Assembly: GCA_945931475.1 (NCBI GenBank)
Contig: CAMEPD010000019.1
Coordinates: forward strand, 1-34,737
From: an uncultured Muribaculaceae bacterium
GTDB lineage: Bacteria > Bacteroidota > Bacteroidia > Bacteroidales > Muribaculaceae
DNA length: 34,737 nucleotides
Reading direction: 5' to 3'
Position numbers and translations under genes: made by a program. Positions 33,138 through 34,737 of this stretch are shown here, piece by piece (within the stretch, counting starts at the first letter, position 1; each line of letters begins with the position of its first letter). The notes beneath the pieces were generated by a model. It was not told the DNA's origin. It worked only from the letters and a program-made list of their open reading frames with translations, and searched no databases.

Positions 33138-33883
33138 AAATTAAGATGTTGATGTTGGGGTTGCTGCTGCCGGCCGCGGCGTGGGCCGATGAGCCGGTGA
33201 CAGTGAAACCGGGCGAGGTCATACCCGACGTAAAGCCTTTGGCCTCGGAGCGCTCGGCCCGCGAGGAGGCTTTTGCCGAGGCTGTGCAGGACTCCACGCT
33301 CCGACGCGAGATGACGGTGGTGGCTCCCGACTGGCTTGAGGCGCACACCGATTCGATAATGAAACTTTCGGGTTCGTTCTACCTGCGCCCCGAGATAACC
33401 GACACGCGATACTACCTGCAGCCGACCGACTCAACCGACAGCGCCATGGCCGTGTGGCTGGCTGACTATCCGGCAGAATCGATTGCCAATCTGATAGTTA
33501 CGCCCGATACGCTTTACCGCGACATACCCATGGAGCTGACGATTGTACTGCATGACTACGGCAAACAGAAGACCGTGAAGACCACCGTCGACCGGTTTAT
33601 GGCCTATTGCGAAAGCGAGGGGTGCAAGCCTTACTGGGGCCTGGAGCAGCTCAACGACGACGGCACGCTGCAGATGGCGCTGTTCCTCCATAATCCGGAG
33701 GCCGGCTTCGACCACGTGGTGAAGCTGAACTGCAGTGCACTCGACGTGATAGGTTCGGGGGCCGGAGTCAAGGCCCGCGCCAACCTGTACATCCCTATGG
33801 ATAATGTCGACGACATTTTCATCAAAATGGACGAACAGAAGGATAAAAACAAAGCCCGATGGATTGTGCCAAAACGAAAATAA
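33134..33883 (+). CDS. Exported protein of unknown function, kinase operon
   Basis: 249 aa with a signal peptide (MLMLGLLLPAAAWADEP, cleavage about after residue 18). The mature part is mixed alpha/beta, with two cysteines (YCESEGCKPY) that could form a disulfide and a FLHNPEAGFDHVVKLNCSAL segment. I recognise no family. The start overlaps the kinase stop (ATGA) and its end overlaps the next gene by 25 nt, so all three are tightly coupled. It may be an extracytoplasmic partner of the kinase tail; that is inference from gene order alone. Confidence 0.82.
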   Translation: MKIKMLMLGLLLPAAAWADEPVTVKPGEVIPDVKPLASERSAREEAFAEAVQDSTLRREMTVVAPDWLEAHTDSIMKLSGSFYLRPEITDTRYYLQPTDSTDSAMAVWLADYPAESIANLIVTPDTLYRDIPMELTIVLHDYGKQKTVKTTVDRFMAYCESEGCKPYWGLEQLNDDGTLQMALFLHNPEAGFDHVVKLNCSALDVIGSGAGVKARANLYIPMDNVDDIFIKMDEQKDKNKARWIVPKRK

Positions 33884-34683
33884 TAGCGCTTGTGGTGTTC
33901 CTGACCGGCGTTTTCACAGCCTCGGCGGCCGTCGAGGATGAGATGAACGCCATCAAGACCAACCCGGAATATATCTACGGCGAGGCATACGTCGAGGATA
34001 GTCAGGGCGCGTATCAGGAGGCGCTCGGCAACCTGGTGCTTGACTGCAATATCTTCCGTGAGTCGAAGGGGCTTGCGCCGCTAAAGGCCAAGCATATAAT
34101 CCCGTTAACCGAGCAGCTTGAGCAGCATCTCGACGGGGTGTATAACACGTTAGTGTACCTGACGAAGGATAAGGTGCTGAAAATCAAAGTAGAGAATGCT
34201 CCGATTCCGACACCGCTCCCTGCACCTGCCCCACAGCCGCTCCCGTTGCCGTTGCCGCTGCCGGTTGTGACGAGCCCGGAGCCGCAGACTGCCGGGCAGC
34301 CTGATGAGCAGCCGCAATCAGCACTGCAGCCTGTCGTTCCGACCACACAGCCCGGTGGGGTGAACACCGCCGTGCCGATGATATCGCAGCAGGTTGACCC
34401 TGATTCTCAGGATGTCAACACAACATTAGCAATGATGAATACGCTGCTTGAACTGAAACCCGTGGTGAAATATTTCAAGCAGTTGGGCAAGATTACTCAG
34501 AACGGTAACACCATGTCGCTGAGCGATGTGCCTTCGGATGCCAACGTCATTCTGTTCGACGGACTGCGGGGTGTGCTGGCCGTGCTGTCGCCCTCGGGAA
34601 CGTCGCCGCAAATCAACTACAAGAGCGGCAAGCCCGACTCACCCGCCAATTATGCTTACAAATTTATAATCTGGTATAAGTGA
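33859..34683 (+). CDS. Exported Pro-rich protein of unknown function, kinase operon
   Basis: 274 aa with a signal peptide (IIALVVFLTGVFTASAAVEDE). An N-terminal alpha-helical domain (about 25-110) is joined by a Pro/Leu/Gln-rich linker (TPLPAPAPQPLPLPLPLPV, about 115-180) to a C-terminal domain of about 80 residues ending PANYAYKFIIWYK. Such linkers often span the periplasm or cell wall. No family is recognised. It starts within the previous gene (25 nt overlap), as the third member of the kinase cluster; the operon may continue past the right edge. The ATG at 33859 gives the only complete signal peptide. Confidence 0.8.
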   Translation: MDCAKTKIIALVVFLTGVFTASAAVEDEMNAIKTNPEYIYGEAYVEDSQGAYQEALGNLVLDCNIFRESKGLAPLKAKHIIPLTEQLEQHLDGVYNTLVYLTKDKVLKIKVENAPIPTPLPAPAPQPLPLPLPLPVVTSPEPQTAGQPDEQPQSALQPVVPTTQPGGVNTAVPMISQQVDPDSQDVNTTLAMMNTLLELKPVVKYFKQLGKITQNGNTMSLSDVPSDANVILFDGLRGVLAVLSPSGTSPQINYKSGKPDSPANYAYKFIIWYK

Positions 34684-34737
34684 CTGTTCGAAATTATTTG
34701 AATGTTTATCCGAGGAAAATTTTCAGGAGATTTTTCT

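Overview
The window looks like a chromosomal piece of a GC-rich gut Bacteroidales, most likely Muribaculaceae-like (family level is an inference). Supporting signs are Bacteroidales-type promoters (TTTG, about 20 nt, then TAnnTTTG) before several genes, an UpxY-type NusG paralog heading a minus-strand locus, a PerR/rubrerythrin/flavoprotein-rubredoxin oxidative-stress set, YfhO, DUF4836 and DUF4292 families, and weak use of Shine-Dalgarno sites. No tRNA or rRNA gene was seen.

Layout. 1-673 (minus): UpxY-like antiterminator overlapping the 5' end of a probable capsule or exopolysaccharide gene that leaves the window. 957-2664 (plus): perR-like regulator, rubrerythrin, and flavin reductase-rubredoxin fusion, closed by a strong terminator. 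2665-3447: gene-poor, with a structured repeat-like stretch and a tiny minus-strand promoter, 6-codon ORF and terminator unit. 3448-7682 (minus): YfhO membrane protein, degenerate methyltransferase-like protein and XerD. 7839-11325 (plus): polytopic membrane protein overlapping an EptA-like phosphoethanolamine transferase. 11337-13195 (minus): ABC ATPase and FtsX-like permease, convergent with the previous pair. 13334-14857 (minus): DUF4836 lipoprotein. 15101-21237 (plus): complete tripartite RND efflux operon (adaptor, pump, outer-membrane channel). 21634-24302 (minus): Bax-inhibitor-1 family protein and argS. 24338-24431 (minus): SRP RNA gene. 24529-24923: a dense same-strand array of DnaA-box-like 9-mers next to an AT-rich stretch. 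24924-34683: plus-strand genes only: lpxA, a truncated PEGA/WG remnant, then dut, TPR protein, DUF4292 lipoprotein and EnvC-like protein, then a membrane Ser/Thr kinase with two exported proteins.

The main finding is the 24.5-24.9 kb region. About fifteen GTGGATAA/GTGGAAA units lie in 277 bp, all in one orientation. Four are perfect DnaA boxes and many repeat at exactly 11 bp. They sit beside an AT-rich stretch, with minus-strand genes (ffs, argS, BI-1) on the left and only plus-strand genes for 10 kb on the right. This is a strong candidate for the chromosomal replication origin, although no dnaA gene is in the window.

Other points of interest are four dispersed copies of a 13-mer (AGAGGCTGTTTAA), several long intergenic hairpins including one that supplies the stop codons of two convergent genes, a possible attenuator-like mini-transcript, and a kinase plus two-exported-protein operon of unknown role.
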